The position numbers and the translations under genes were made by a program. Below the pieces are notes generated by a model. The model worked only from the letters and a program-made list of their open reading frames with translations, ran no database searches and had not been told where the DNA came from. Positions 1-6,851 of a stretch of DNA of 18,370 nucleotides are shown here, in pieces. Position 1 is the first letter of the stretch; every line of letters starts with the position of its first letter. The DNA is taken from contig DASSNC010000006.1 in NCBI GenBank assembly GCA_035688305.1, forward strand, positions 1-18,370. The letters are read 5' to 3'. Source of the stretch: 66-474 sp035688305 (GTDB lineage: Bacteria; Pseudomonadota; Gammaproteobacteria; Xanthomonadales; Rhodanobacteraceae).

Positions 1-71
1 ACCGCCATCCCCGCCTCGACCTGTTTGATGAATCCGATGATCTGCTCAGTCGTGAATCTGCTCTTGCGCAT
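1..71 (-). CDS. IS3-family transposase OrfA, N-terminal 23 residues (partial)
   Basis: Reading the minus strand from 71 gives M-R-K-S-R-F-T-T-E-Q-I-I-G-F-I-K-Q-V-E and on to the window edge. This is the typical start of the helix-turn-helix OrfA of IS3-family elements (HTH_Tnp_1 type), which binds the IS ends and is fused to OrfB by frameshifting in the active transposase. A GAGGAC ribosome binding site lies 5 nt before the ATG. Only 23 codons are visible, so the subgroup and the intactness of the transposase cannot be judged. Confidence 0.8.
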   Translation of the reverse strand, partial: MRKSRFTTEQIIGFIKQVEAGMA

Positions 72-138
72 GTCCGTCCTCGCTTGTTGAACGGACTTTA
101 CCTACTATCGGCTGGTACGGCTGGCGGGGAGCAGGTCA
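1..138 (-). mobile_element. IS3-family insertion sequence, 5' end only (cut by window edge)
   Basis: The first 71 bases encode, on the minus strand, the N-terminus of an IS3-type OrfA transposase. About 65 bp upstream of its start lies the sequence TGACCTGCTCCCCGCCAG (minus strand, starting at 138). It begins with TG and resembles the ends of IS407-group IS3 elements as I remember them. I take 138 as the outer boundary of the element. The other end and the target duplication lie outside the window, so the boundary is an inference from one end only. Confidence 0.65.
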
Positions 139-167
139 CCAGGGACAGGTTCTTGGGTCAGCTCCTC

Positions 168-194
168 AAGCCAACGCCCACCGGGTTGGCTTTT
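168..194. terminator. Possible intrinsic terminator / stem-loop
   Basis: An 8-bp perfect stem (AAGCCAAC at 168-175 with GTTGGCTT at 185-192) encloses a 9-nt loop and is followed on the plus strand by a short T run. It lies between the IS end and the stop codon of the minus-strand gene ending at 213. On that strand the stem is not followed by T residues, so it would be a weak terminator for that gene. Confidence 0.3.
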
Positions 195-212
195 GCTATG
201 CCGGTAGCCGAA

Positions 213-1625
213 TTAGACATTGCCTTCCTTTTCGTCCTTTGTACTGTCGTGCCGTTTGAGTCCGGCGAACAGCACAGCAAGCTCCACAACCGCTTGCAGA
301 TACGCGTCGATGTGCTGGGCCAGGTACACCACCAGCGGAGGCTCAGCAGGCAGTCCATTCCAGGTCGTTCGGGCGCGGCGCCGGGCATGCGTGCAGCCGA
401 TCTGCAGCAGCCTCTGCCGCAGGGGGGTGTTGTGGTCGATGCCAAATGTGTACCAGCTCACCTGCAAGCCGGCTGCAAGGGAGGTGTGGGCAACCCACTG
501 ATGCGACTGTGACGCGACGCTGGCGACCCACCGATGTGCCTCAAGTGAAGTAATACCAACCCATGTGGAAATGGAGCGTTTGGCCACCTGTTCCATCATC
601 TGGGGCAGCACCCGCGCATGCATTTGGGCTTTCTGATCACTCTGGCTCGCAAACGTCGCACTATGGATCGTGCGCGGCGTTCCTCTGGGGCTCACAGGCG
701 GCGCAACCGGGCCAGCGGCCGGCAACCTCCTGATGCAGAACTCCAAACTGCTGAATACCTGGCGCTCGATCGCAGCTGCCACTCGGCGGGCCAAGTTGTA
801 GGTGAGGCGAATCATCTCGTCCCGCGTCCCGATGCCAGCAGGCGGCAGGAATTGACTGCCAACAAACGTGCGCACGACAGCTTCGTTGCCGTGATTGGCG
901 GGTTTGAGAAGCCACGCCGTCCCCTTCTCGTGCCGCTGTAACAGGCTGAAATCGGCCTGACGGATCTCGCAATCGCTGCACATGCTGAAGGCTTGCGGAT
1001 CCGCGCCGGGCTTTGCGTAACTACCAGCGGCCTCGTTGCCTGCGTTGACCATCGCGTTGAACAGCACGAGATCATCCCCGGAAAAGCTCGTGGTATTCAA
1101 CACTCCGATGGCCGTCAGTGCAGATGGCACTATCGCGGGCCAAAACGAGGCAGGAATGACGCTGTGCGACTTCACCTGTGGGTCCATCCCCGGGCGGGCC
1201 TTCGGCTGACCGCAGCTGATGCAGTCAGTGTTGCGACCCGCATCCGCCACGATGCCAACCGCCAGCGCCTCGTCGGGATTGACATCCTTGTCGATGATGA
1301 ACAGTGAGACGGCGTATCTGTTGGCGCCCAGGTCATCAGTACCGAAGGCCACCGTTCCAGGGGCATTGGCAGGACTAAGCCCTGCGTTGACAACGACAGC
1401 TCGGATCGCAGCATTCAAGGCGCTGCTCTCCGTATGGTGATGAAACTGCGCCTGCAGGTTCCCGAACTCGGTGCTGATGGCGATCAATAGCCGCTGCAGG
1501 CGAAAGCTTGAAAACCCCAGCGGCTGTGGGGCGGCCACGCCGCCGCTGCGGATTTTGTACACGCCGCCGTCGCGATTCCAGTTCGAGCTGACTCGCTTGT
1601 AGCGGTAACAATTGATCAGCGCCAT
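213..1625 (-). CDS. Unknown 470-residue protein with CxxC / SHxIP / CxxCE pattern (possible HNH-like)
   Basis: I do not recognise this protein as a whole. The start is set by ATG 1625 with a good AAGGAG site 5 nt upstream. The frame stays open to 1820, but that extension only translates the intergenic repeat and is rejected. Residues 135-138 are C-I-S-C, followed by K-S-H-S-V-I-P at about 152-158 and by C-S-D-C-E at 216-220. This order resembles small HNH-like zinc proteins of the type CxxC, SHIIPxF, CxxCE, so a nuclease-like metal-binding domain around 130-235 is an inference. The C-terminal half has no motif I can name. No signal peptide or clear membrane segment is seen. It is the most distal gene of the minus-strand accessory group that contains two other nucleases, and it lies next to an IS element. 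Confidence 0.72.
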   Translation of the reverse strand: MALINCYRYKRVSSNWNRDGGVYKIRSGGVAAPQPLGFSSFRLQRLLIAISTEFGNLQAQFHHHTESSALNAAIRAVVVNAGLSPANAPGTVAFGTDDLGANRYAVSLFIIDKDVNPDEALAVGIVADAGRNTDCISCGQPKARPGMDPQVKSHSVIPASFWPAIVPSALTAIGVLNTTSFSGDDLVLFNAMVNAGNEAAGSYAKPGADPQAFSMCSDCEIRQADFSLLQRHEKGTAWLLKPANHGNEAVVRTFVGSQFLPPAGIGTRDEMIRLTYNLARRVAAAIERQVFSSLEFCIRRLPAAGPVAPPVSPRGTPRTIHSATFASQSDQKAQMHARVLPQMMEQVAKRSISTWVGITSLEAHRWVASVASQSHQWVAHTSLAAGLQVSWYTFGIDHNTPLRQRLLQIGCTHARRRARTTWNGLPAEPPLVVYLAQHIDAYLQAVVELAVLFAGLKRHDSTKDEKEGNV

Positions 1626-1724
1626 CACTACTCCTTCGTTCGAATACCAAATGTAGCGGCCAACGTTCCTGATACGCGGCAGGATACTCCTCACTCGCAA
1701 CCATCCCGGAGGTGCGCGAAGCCG

Positions 1725-1774
1725 AAAAAGGGGACGGAGGTAATTAACCCGGAAGAGGGGACGGGGGTAACTAA
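1725..1774 (+). repeat. Family 1 repeat, two direct units (one degenerate)
   Basis: The first unit (1725-1747) is a run of A followed by GGGGACGGAGGTAATTAA. The second (1753-1774) is a degenerate copy, GGGGACGGGGGTAACTAA, in the same direction with a 5-bp gap. The pair fills the spacer between the 470-residue gene and the Mrr-like gene. The same core recurs at 7822, 8131, 9685, 14669, 15103 (inverted), 16011-16048 and 16349. Confidence 0.9.
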
Positions 1775-1777
1775 CCG

Positions 1778-2587
1778 CTACGCCGGGCGGGTTCCACGGC
1801 AAGCCGGATATTTCGGGCATCCCCAGAATGCATCGTGTGTGCGGCGGTTGGCCCGTTTGACCATGGCGGTTCCGCAGCTTGGACAGTCTGGCGTTGCGGC
1901 TTCCTCAGATACAGGTTGGTCGGTGTGCGGTACGCCATCCGGCCTGCGTTCCTGGGCATTCCGGACCATCGCCAGTAACGCAGCTCCGTGGATCAGCTCA
2001 ATGTTCTTGCCCTGCACGAATCGTTGCGCATCGGGCGTGAAGTCGCCGACTGCGACGATCTTGACGGCGTCGGCGCCATGGTGGGCGAGCAGCCCGTACA
2101 TTTCGCGCACGACCTTGACATCCACGCGTTGGCTGCGCCATTGCTTGCATTGCACCAACGTGGTTTTACCGTTTTTGCGCAGGATTAGATCGATGCCGCC
2201 ATCCGCGCCGCCGAGACCCGTTTCCTCGGTGTTGTAGCCCTGCCGACGAAACGCCTCACCGACGAGCATCTCGAATTCGCGCCAGCTCATCGCGCGCACG
2301 CTGTCCAAACCGGTTTGCGCTTCCAGCAATTTTTTGCGCTTTTGCCCGGCAATGAAAGATGCGAGCGCGGCTGCCCAGCAGATTCCGAGCAAAATCCACG
2401 CGAAGGGTGCAGTTGCGCCTCCACTCGCGGCTTTGCTGAGCGGCGCAAGAACGATGTTGCTCGACGAAGACAGGAACCAGCCGATTCCGTAGCGGACAGC
2501 TACGAAGGCGACGATGCCGAAGACGATGCCGACCGGCCACGACATCGATGCGATCAGATCGAATCCGCCCTGTTTATGTCGCGCCAT
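1778..2587 (-). CDS. Membrane-anchored Mrr-type restriction endonuclease with C-terminal zinc ribbon
   Basis: This 269-residue protein has two hydrophobic segments (about 17-39 and 60-80). An Mrr-like PD-(D/E)xK nuclease domain (restriction endonuclease fold, Mrr_cat type) spans about 97-210. The catalytic signature is visible as G-G-I-D at 130-133 and Q-C-K at 147-149, with E112 in the preceding helix. The C-terminus has a four-cysteine zinc ribbon (C235, C238, C257, C263) of the topoisomerase I C4 type. Family members cleave DNA, some of them methylated or foreign DNA; the substrate here cannot be read from sequence. The ATG at 2587 was preferred over an upstream GTG at 2629 because a GGGGGA site lies 5 nt before it. 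The gene sits with another nuclease and an unknown protein, which suggests a defence role. Confidence 0.85.
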   Translation of the reverse strand: MARHKQGGFDLIASMSWPVGIVFGIVAFVAVRYGIGWFLSSSSNIVLAPLSKAASGGATAPFAWILLGICWAAALASFIAGQKRKKLLEAQTGLDSVRAMSWREFEMLVGEAFRRQGYNTEETGLGGADGGIDLILRKNGKTTLVQCKQWRSQRVDVKVVREMYGLLAHHGADAVKIVAVGDFTPDAQRFVQGKNIELIHGAALLAMVRNAQERRPDGVPHTDQPVSEEAATPDCPSCGTAMVKRANRRTHDAFWGCPKYPACRGTRPA

Positions 2588-2649
2588 CTCGTTCCCCCAT
2601 TGAGCCACTGACACTGGAACCCCAAGCACATATGATGCCGATCTTCGAT

Positions 2650-2931
2650 CTACCCGTGCTCGAAGTCGTCAAGAAAGTAGATCGCGTCAGGCGTGGTCTC
2701 TGACCATGGCTTGCAGGTCATCACGTAACCCAGCTTATTGACGACGTGAAAGCCGGGCAGCGCGTACCAATTGCCGTCACCGTCATCGCCCGAGTCGACA
2801 ACGGTCCAGACATGCTGTTGCGGATGGTCGCGGACGTCTTCGAACTGGAACAGGTCGTCGGACGGCTGCAAGTAGACACCCCAGACGGCTTCAAAGTCGC
2901 GCTCTGAAATCAGGTCTTGATCGAGAGGCAT
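2650..2931 (-). CDS. Small acidic conserved hypothetical protein (93 residues)
   Basis: The protein starts M-P-L-D-Q-D-L and is rich in Asp and Glu. Its central part reads H-V-W-T-V-V-D-S-G-D-D-G-D-G-N-W-Y-A-L-P-G-F-H, and the end is D-A-I-Y-F-L-D-D-F-E. I recall this as a widespread uncharacterised proteobacterial family, without an assigned function. There is no signal peptide and no membrane segment, so it is probably cytoplasmic. The ATG at 2931 has a GAGGA site about 8 nt upstream; a TTG at 2961 in frame is less likely. It lies between the HNH gene and the Mrr-like gene on the same strand, 62 bp before the latter. That position and its acidity would suit an accessory or inhibitor protein, but nothing proves this. 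Confidence 0.75.
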   Translation of the reverse strand: MPLDQDLISERDFEAVWGVYLQPSDDLFQFEDVRDHPQQHVWTVVDSGDDGDGNWYALPGFHVVNKLGYVMTCKPWSETTPDAIYFLDDFEHG

Positions 2932-3084
2932 GTCGTCAATCCTCGCTGAGGCCGCCCGCAATCTTAGCCTGGCTACAGCGAGGACAAAGTAGTCTCGGGA
3001 ACAAATTGTCAGAGGACGACGGGTGGTCGGATGACGGGTGGCCGCCGTTCGCGCTTTTCGGCCAAGCAGTCGAAAACGCTACGA

Positions 3085-4029
3085 TCAGCGAACCCTTTGA
3101 CCAAACAGTTCACGATGCCGCGCGAGGAATGTACGCTGCCCGTCCCGAAATGGTTCGACACGTTGGGCTGGATCGATCGACCAGCGGTACAGCACATCGG
3201 GTGACAGGGAAGGGTGCACAAGCATCCGGCCATCATCCTCGAAGCTCAGCAGTTCCTCGTCGAACAGTGCATCGACATGCGGCGACAACAAGATGCCGTT
3301 GTTTCCGTTGAGCCGGTCCGCGTTGTCAGCTTCGCGCCAAGGCTTGATGTGGCTCGCAATCAGCACGCGTGCATCACTAACGCCGGTTACGCGGCAGGCG
3401 CCATCGAGGACGATGACGCGCTTGCGGAAAAGGCCTTGGCCAACTCGCGCTTTGGCGAGCTGCAACCGTTGCGTCACGCTCAGCGACTCATCCGCTTCGA
3501 CGCTGTGGATATCTTCGAGGACGTCGGGCGCGGGCTGTTCCTGTGCATCAGTCGTGAGATTTACGTCGCGCACAATTTCGTCCGCGCCCGTCAGTGCAAG
3601 CAGCAAGTTACCGAGCGCATTGGAGATGCCGGCGAGATAGCAGCCTTGGTTGCCATGGCCATTTTGCTGGATGGGTGAGTAGCGCGTCGGCAAAAGCGGA
3701 CCGATTACATCTATCGCCTGAATCGGCTGCAGCGGGCGCGGCGCCGGCCGAAAATCCACTTCTACCATCCAGCCGTCATCTGACCAGTAGCCGCCGACAT
3801 TGCCGAATTCATCGGGCTTGGGACACGCGGTTGCTGCGACCGTAACCCGCCCGACGGCACCGATTCGACCGTGGGCATACGAAAAGACGATATCGCCCGG
3901 CTGCGCCAGGCGCATGTTTTCGTATGTCTGGTTGCGCGCGCCGTTGGCGTTGCACATCGGCGACCACAGATAGCCACCACGAACTTCGTGGTCGCGGGTC
4001 TGCTTGTGGTTGACCCACCAAAACGCCAT
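3085..4029 (-). CDS. EVE/PUA-like plus HNH endonuclease domain protein
   Basis: The 314-residue product begins M-A-F-W-W-V-N-H-K-Q-T. This and the following G-G-Y-L-W-S-P and P-G-D-I-V-F-S-Y segments are typical of an EVE/PUA-like domain (about 1-145), a fold that often reads modified bases. The C-terminal half (about 195-275) is an HNH nuclease of the HNH_2 type. It shows C-R-V-T-G at 212-216, A-S-H-I-K-P-W with H227, and N-G-I-L-L-S-P-H-V-D-A-L-F-D with H251. The pairing suggests modification-dependent DNA cleavage, which is inference. The start at ATG 4029 fits the N-terminus of the family and has a GGGGG site 6 nt upstream. The frame extends to 4146 but that part is unlike the family. It is the first gene of the minus-strand accessory group. 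Confidence 0.85.
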   Translation of the reverse strand: MAFWWVNHKQTRDHEVRGGYLWSPMCNANGARNQTYENMRLAQPGDIVFSYAHGRIGAVGRVTVAATACPKPDEFGNVGGYWSDDGWMVEVDFRPAPRPLQPIQAIDVIGPLLPTRYSPIQQNGHGNQGCYLAGISNALGNLLLALTGADEIVRDVNLTTDAQEQPAPDVLEDIHSVEADESLSVTQRLQLAKARVGQGLFRKRVIVLDGACRVTGVSDARVLIASHIKPWREADNADRLNGNNGILLSPHVDALFDEELLSFEDDGRMLVHPSLSPDVLYRWSIDPAQRVEPFRDGQRTFLARHRELFGQRVR

Positions 4030-4207
4030 CTGGTGCCCCCAGCGGCACCAGGGTACTGCAATTCCTTCACGCCGCAATCCACCCGATCCGCGCCGCCTTT
4101 CTGCCCAGCGCCCGGTGTGCGTCTCGGGGGGCTGGACACGCGCCACGTCTGCATGATGGTTCTTGGAAGCATTCGTGCTCCCTTTGCGCGATGACGTTGT
4201 CAGCCCG

Positions 4208-4894
4208 TCATGGCTGTCGCGGTTGCTTCACGATCGCCACTTCGTAACGGATCGAATCGATCTCGCCATTGCGGTAGTAAGACTTTGTATCAAGCGAGAT
4301 CTTGATCGGGCAGCCTTGGCTGGTGACCCACGCGGTCCCTCTTTCATATCCGCCCTGGCCGAGTGTGGTTCGATACAGCGCCGCCTCGGCGGCATTGGCG
4401 CGCGCGGTGTCGATCGAATAGCGGATGGTGTCGTAACCGTTCAGTTTCTCGTTGCCTTCGCGGACCATCGCCGAGCTGTTGTTCACCAAGGCGATTGTGC
4501 TGGACATCCCGGTGATGGCCATCAGGAATGCTTGGGCCTGCCTCCAGCCGTCGCTGTCCGAGGCAACGCCATGGATGTCCCGGTCCACCGTGCCGTTCTT
4601 GACGTGTCCATCGATGGCCTGTGGGGTCAGGTCGACTGATTCGGTGACCGGGTTGGAGCCGGTCTTCGAGTAGGAATAATGGAATGCACCGGGCGGTTGC
4701 TGGAGCCAGCTGACGGTGCAGTTCAAATCGATGCGCGGATCGTTCGCATTCGTCGCCGCGGTTGCTTCCGCGCTCGCGGAGGCATGCGCGGTGGAATCGG
4801 GCGCGGATGCGGAGTTGCAGCCTCCCATGGCCAGAACCAGCGGTGCCAGGGCTGGAAACATCAAGCGGATCAGCGGTAGCGTCCGGGATTTCAT
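4208..4894 (-). CDS. Predicted outer-envelope lipoprotein, unknown function
   Basis: The 228-residue product starts with a basic, hydrophobic signal sequence ending in the lipobox L-A-M-G-G-C, with the lipidated cysteine at residue 26. An Ala/Ser/Thr-rich linker follows (about 27-50), then a folded domain with D-L-N-C near the start and Q-G-C-P near the end. That pair could form a disulfide. The protein should be anchored in the periplasm or outer membrane. I do not recognise the family. A strong GGAGG site 6 nt before ATG 4894 sets the start. It is the last gene in a minus-strand series of exported proteins and lies 84 bp after the secreted 433-residue protein. Confidence 0.85.
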   Translation of the reverse strand: MKSRTLPLIRLMFPALAPLVLAMGGCNSASAPDSTAHASASAEATAATNANDPRIDLNCTVSWLQQPPGAFHYSYSKTGSNPVTESVDLTPQAIDGHVKNGTVDRDIHGVASDSDGWRQAQAFLMAITGMSSTIALVNNSSAMVREGNEKLNGYDTIRYSIDTARANAAEAALYRTTLGQGGYERGTAWVTSQGCPIKISLDTKSYYRNGEIDSIRYEVAIVKQPRQP

Positions 4895-4939
4895 GGTGAC
4901 CTCCGGGTAATCGGTTTCAGTTGGCTGTGTGGATACGAA

Positions 4940-4977
4940 CCCCGTGACGGGGCAACTCCAGGGAAGCCGTTTCCTGG
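4940..4977 (-). other. Two adjacent stem-loops between the 433-residue and lipoprotein genes
   Basis: CCCC-GTGAC-GGGG at 4940-4952 and an imperfect CCAGGGAA / TTTCCTGG stem at 4958-4977 follow directly after the stop codon at 4979. Neither has a T run, so they may protect the mRNA 3' end or weakly attenuate rather than terminate. This is seen by eye only. Confidence 0.3.
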
Positions 4978-4978
4978 C

Positions 4979-6280
4979 TTACCAGGGGCTCACGCCCTTG
5001 GGCCCGATCACGGTAATGGTGAGCGCGTAAGTCGAGTTGCTTTGGTGATCCCCCAGTTGCATCATCGACGGCGACTCGTGGCAGTGTTGCTCGGCAAAAT
5101 TCACCACGATACGTTTGCTGTTGCGGGGATCCCATCGCGCATCCCACCTGCCGTCGTTGTAGATGGTCTCGTCGGCGGGAAGTACCTTGGTGCCACAATC
5201 CTCTGTTGCCCAGTGACTCAGTTGGAAATCCAGCGGCTCGAATCCCGGTGCCAGCCCGCTCAAGTCCCAGATGTCCGTGCCCGGATCAAAGCGCGCGTGG
5301 TGGTTTCTTTCGACTCCAGCGGTAAACGATGCCGCGGGCGTGTTGCCGCTGTAGGGAGAAGAGAAATTGGCCGGAACGGCCTGGCCGTCTGTTGCCGTAA
5401 TCGCGCGCAGCGTAACGCCGGATTGCGGAAAGCTGTGCAGCGTCGACACCTCCCGCACGGCGTAGAACGTGAATCCCGGTACCCGGGTCAGGCCAGGACT
5501 GCCAATCGGGACGACGACGAGCGAAACATTGCTCTGGTCCGGTTCACCCGTCAGCGCCGGATTCATCTTCGCCTTGATGACCGTGTCGGACCAGGATTCG
5601 ATCACCAGTGGAACGGTGCCCGCCCTGAATCCTCCTTCGAGATGGACTTCTCCCCTCGAGTTGCCAAATCGGCAGCCCACGATCGTGTACTCGTTTCCAT
5701 TGGGGTCTTGCGTGAAGATCGCTCCGCGTGGCTTTCCATTGACACTGAACACGCCCGGTCCGGGGCCCGGAGGGCAAATATTTCGTAACGGTGCGGGCGC
5801 CGTCAGCATGGCCAGTCGCGCATGGTTCGGGGGCATGCCTGGGACGGCGGTGTTACCGGGGCGCGACAGGTTGGAGGAGCGACCGTTCGGGGTGTTCCCG
5901 GCGAGTCCTGGCGTGGGTCCCGTGTTCGCCGGCGGAGCGGACGCGGCCCCTGCGGGATTCTGCGAATTGCTGGATGCTCCGGTGGTGTCCATCGCATGCG
6001 CGGGAACACTGCCGGCAGCCATCTTCTGTGCCTTCAATGCCTGCAGGATTGCCGGGTTCCGGGCTTCCGCAGCCCGTGGGTTCGGGACTTTCGGACTCGC
6101 TGCGAAGTGCGCGGATCGCGCATTGCGGAAGAACTTTTGCACTTCCTCGTCGCTGCGGACTCTCGGTTTGGCCGATGCGGGCGAGCGCTGTACCGAATGC
6201 ACAGGCGTCGCGTTTTGTGAGTGGGCCGCCGGGAAAACGAGGGCGAGAAGAACTGGAATGGCTATCAACGTCTTGGACAT
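4979..6280 (-). CDS. Secreted protein with Pro/Ala/Asn-rich linker and IPT/TIG-like domain
   Basis: The 433-residue product has a clear signal peptide (M-S-K-T-L-I-A-I-P-V-L-L-A-L-V, probable cleavage after A-H-S near residue 21). A low-complexity region rich in Ala, Pro, Ser and Asn runs to about residue 160. The segment with G-C-R-F-G-N-S-R-G-E-V-H-L and W-S-D-T-V-I-K-A-K-M is laid out like an IPT/TIG immunoglobulin-like domain. A C-terminal region carries two cysteines (E-D-C-G-T and Q-H-C-H-E). It should be periplasmic or extracellular; the function is unknown. The ATG at 6280 is preceded by GAGGA with 8 nt spacing. Just upstream, 6295-6318 is a family 2 repeat, so the leader of this gene abuts a mobile repeat. 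It is preceded on the same strand by small secreted ORFs and a cytochrome c. Confidence 0.85.
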   Translation of the reverse strand: MSKTLIAIPVLLALVFPAAHSQNATPVHSVQRSPASAKPRVRSDEEVQKFFRNARSAHFAASPKVPNPRAAEARNPAILQALKAQKMAAGSVPAHAMDTTGASSNSQNPAGAASAPPANTGPTPGLAGNTPNGRSSNLSRPGNTAVPGMPPNHARLAMLTAPAPLRNICPPGPGPGVFSVNGKPRGAIFTQDPNGNEYTIVGCRFGNSRGEVHLEGGFRAGTVPLVIESWSDTVIKAKMNPALTGEPDQSNVSLVVVPIGSPGLTRVPGFTFYAVREVSTLHSFPQSGVTLRAITATDGQAVPANFSSPYSGNTPAASFTAGVERNHHARFDPGTDIWDLSGLAPGFEPLDFQLSHWATEDCGTKVLPADETIYNDGRWDARWDPRNSKRIVVNFAEQHCHESPSMMQLGDHQSNSTYALTITVIGPKGVSPW

Positions 6281-6294
6281 GGTCGTATTCCTCG

Positions 6295-6318
6295 AAAACG
6301 GGGGTCAGCGTTGACTTG
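6295..6318 (+). repeat. Family 2 repeat, single degenerate copy
   Basis: The sequence AAAACGGGGGTCAGCGTTG followed by ACTTG matches the family 2 core (GGGGTCAGAGTCGACTTTT) with a few changes. It lies immediately upstream of the ribosome binding site of the 433-residue secreted protein and overlaps the stop codon of the preceding small ORF. Other copies are at 8391-8405 and in the array at 17786-17966. Confidence 0.7.
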
Positions 6319-6469
6319 TCAGCTCGGAATTCGCGGAGTTGGGGGCTTGCGGGTACCGGGTCTTCCACACGCCGGTTTGCTTGCCCGATTCAATTTGAGA
6401 AACGACAGTTGCAGCCGGGCAGGCTTTGCCGACAGGGAGCGCGACAGCGGGCACAAGGGTGGTGATCAT
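6305..6469 (-). CDS. Possible small ORF of 54 residues
   Basis: An ORF M-I-T-T-L-V-P-A-V-A-L-P-V-G-K-A-C-P starts at ATG 6469 with an AGGA site 7 nt upstream and ends at a TGA that lies within the family 2 repeat. It falls between the 91-residue secreted protein (stop at 6489) and the 433-residue protein (start at 6280), so it would fit a tight operon. The hydrophobic start is too weak to be a convincing signal peptide and I know no family for it. The reason to list it is the good ribosome binding site and an otherwise empty 208-bp gap. Confidence 0.35.
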   Translation of the reverse strand: MITTLVPAVALPVGKACPAATVVSQIESGKQTGVWKTRYPQAPNSANSELTSQR

Positions 6470-6488
6470 GCGCGATTCCTGGCAACGG

Positions 6489-6764
6489 TCAGGAAAACCA
6501 CTGCAAGCGGTTGGTGGGATCGATCTGATCCCGCGGCGGGCAAGGGTGCGCGCGCAGACGCGCAACCCGATACAGCGACACCGCGGGCTTGGCGTCGGGC
6601 GTGGTGATGACGTCGATGCATTGCGCATCCGGCAGGCGCGCAGGAAGAATGTCCGCGCCGGCGCCAGCAAGCCCGCCCGATGACAATCCCGGCGGACAGG
6701 TTGCAGGCGCAGCCTGCACCGCCACCGACAGCAACAACACGAGCATCGCGAAGAGTGCTTTCAT
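6489..6764 (-). CDS. Small secreted protein (91 residues), unknown function
   Basis: The product starts M-K-A-L-F-A-M-L-V-L-L-L-S-V-A-V-Q-A-A, a textbook Sec signal peptide with cleavage after about residue 18. The mature part is about 72 residues with three cysteines (T-C-P-P, A-Q-C-I-D and H-P-C-P-P) and should be periplasmic or secreted. A strong GGAGG site lies 6 nt before ATG 6764. It follows the diheme cytochrome c gene by 87 bp on the same strand and precedes the other exported proteins, so co-transcription is likely. I do not recognise the family. Confidence 0.75.
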   Translation of the reverse strand: MKALFAMLVLLLSVAVQAAPATCPPGLSSGGLAGAGADILPARLPDAQCIDVITTPDAKPAVSLYRVARLRAHPCPPRDQIDPTNRLQWFS

Positions 6765-6851
6765 GTCGTTCCTCCGGCCGCCGATGAGTCAAACCGGGCG
6801 ACGGGCGGCTGCAGCCTACAGCGTTTTCAGGCCCAGTGGAGAGACCTCCGT

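Noticed and set aside
1626..1820. N-terminal extension of the 470-residue protein to 1820.
   Set aside because: The extension translates the two family 1 repeats (as N-Y-L-R-P-L-F), while ATG 1625 has a good AAGGAG site. It is not real coding sequence.
4030..4146. Extension of the HNH protein to an upstream start at 4146.
   Set aside because: The family starts with the W-W-V-N segment, and ATG 4029 has a G-rich site. The added 39 residues look like translated spacer.
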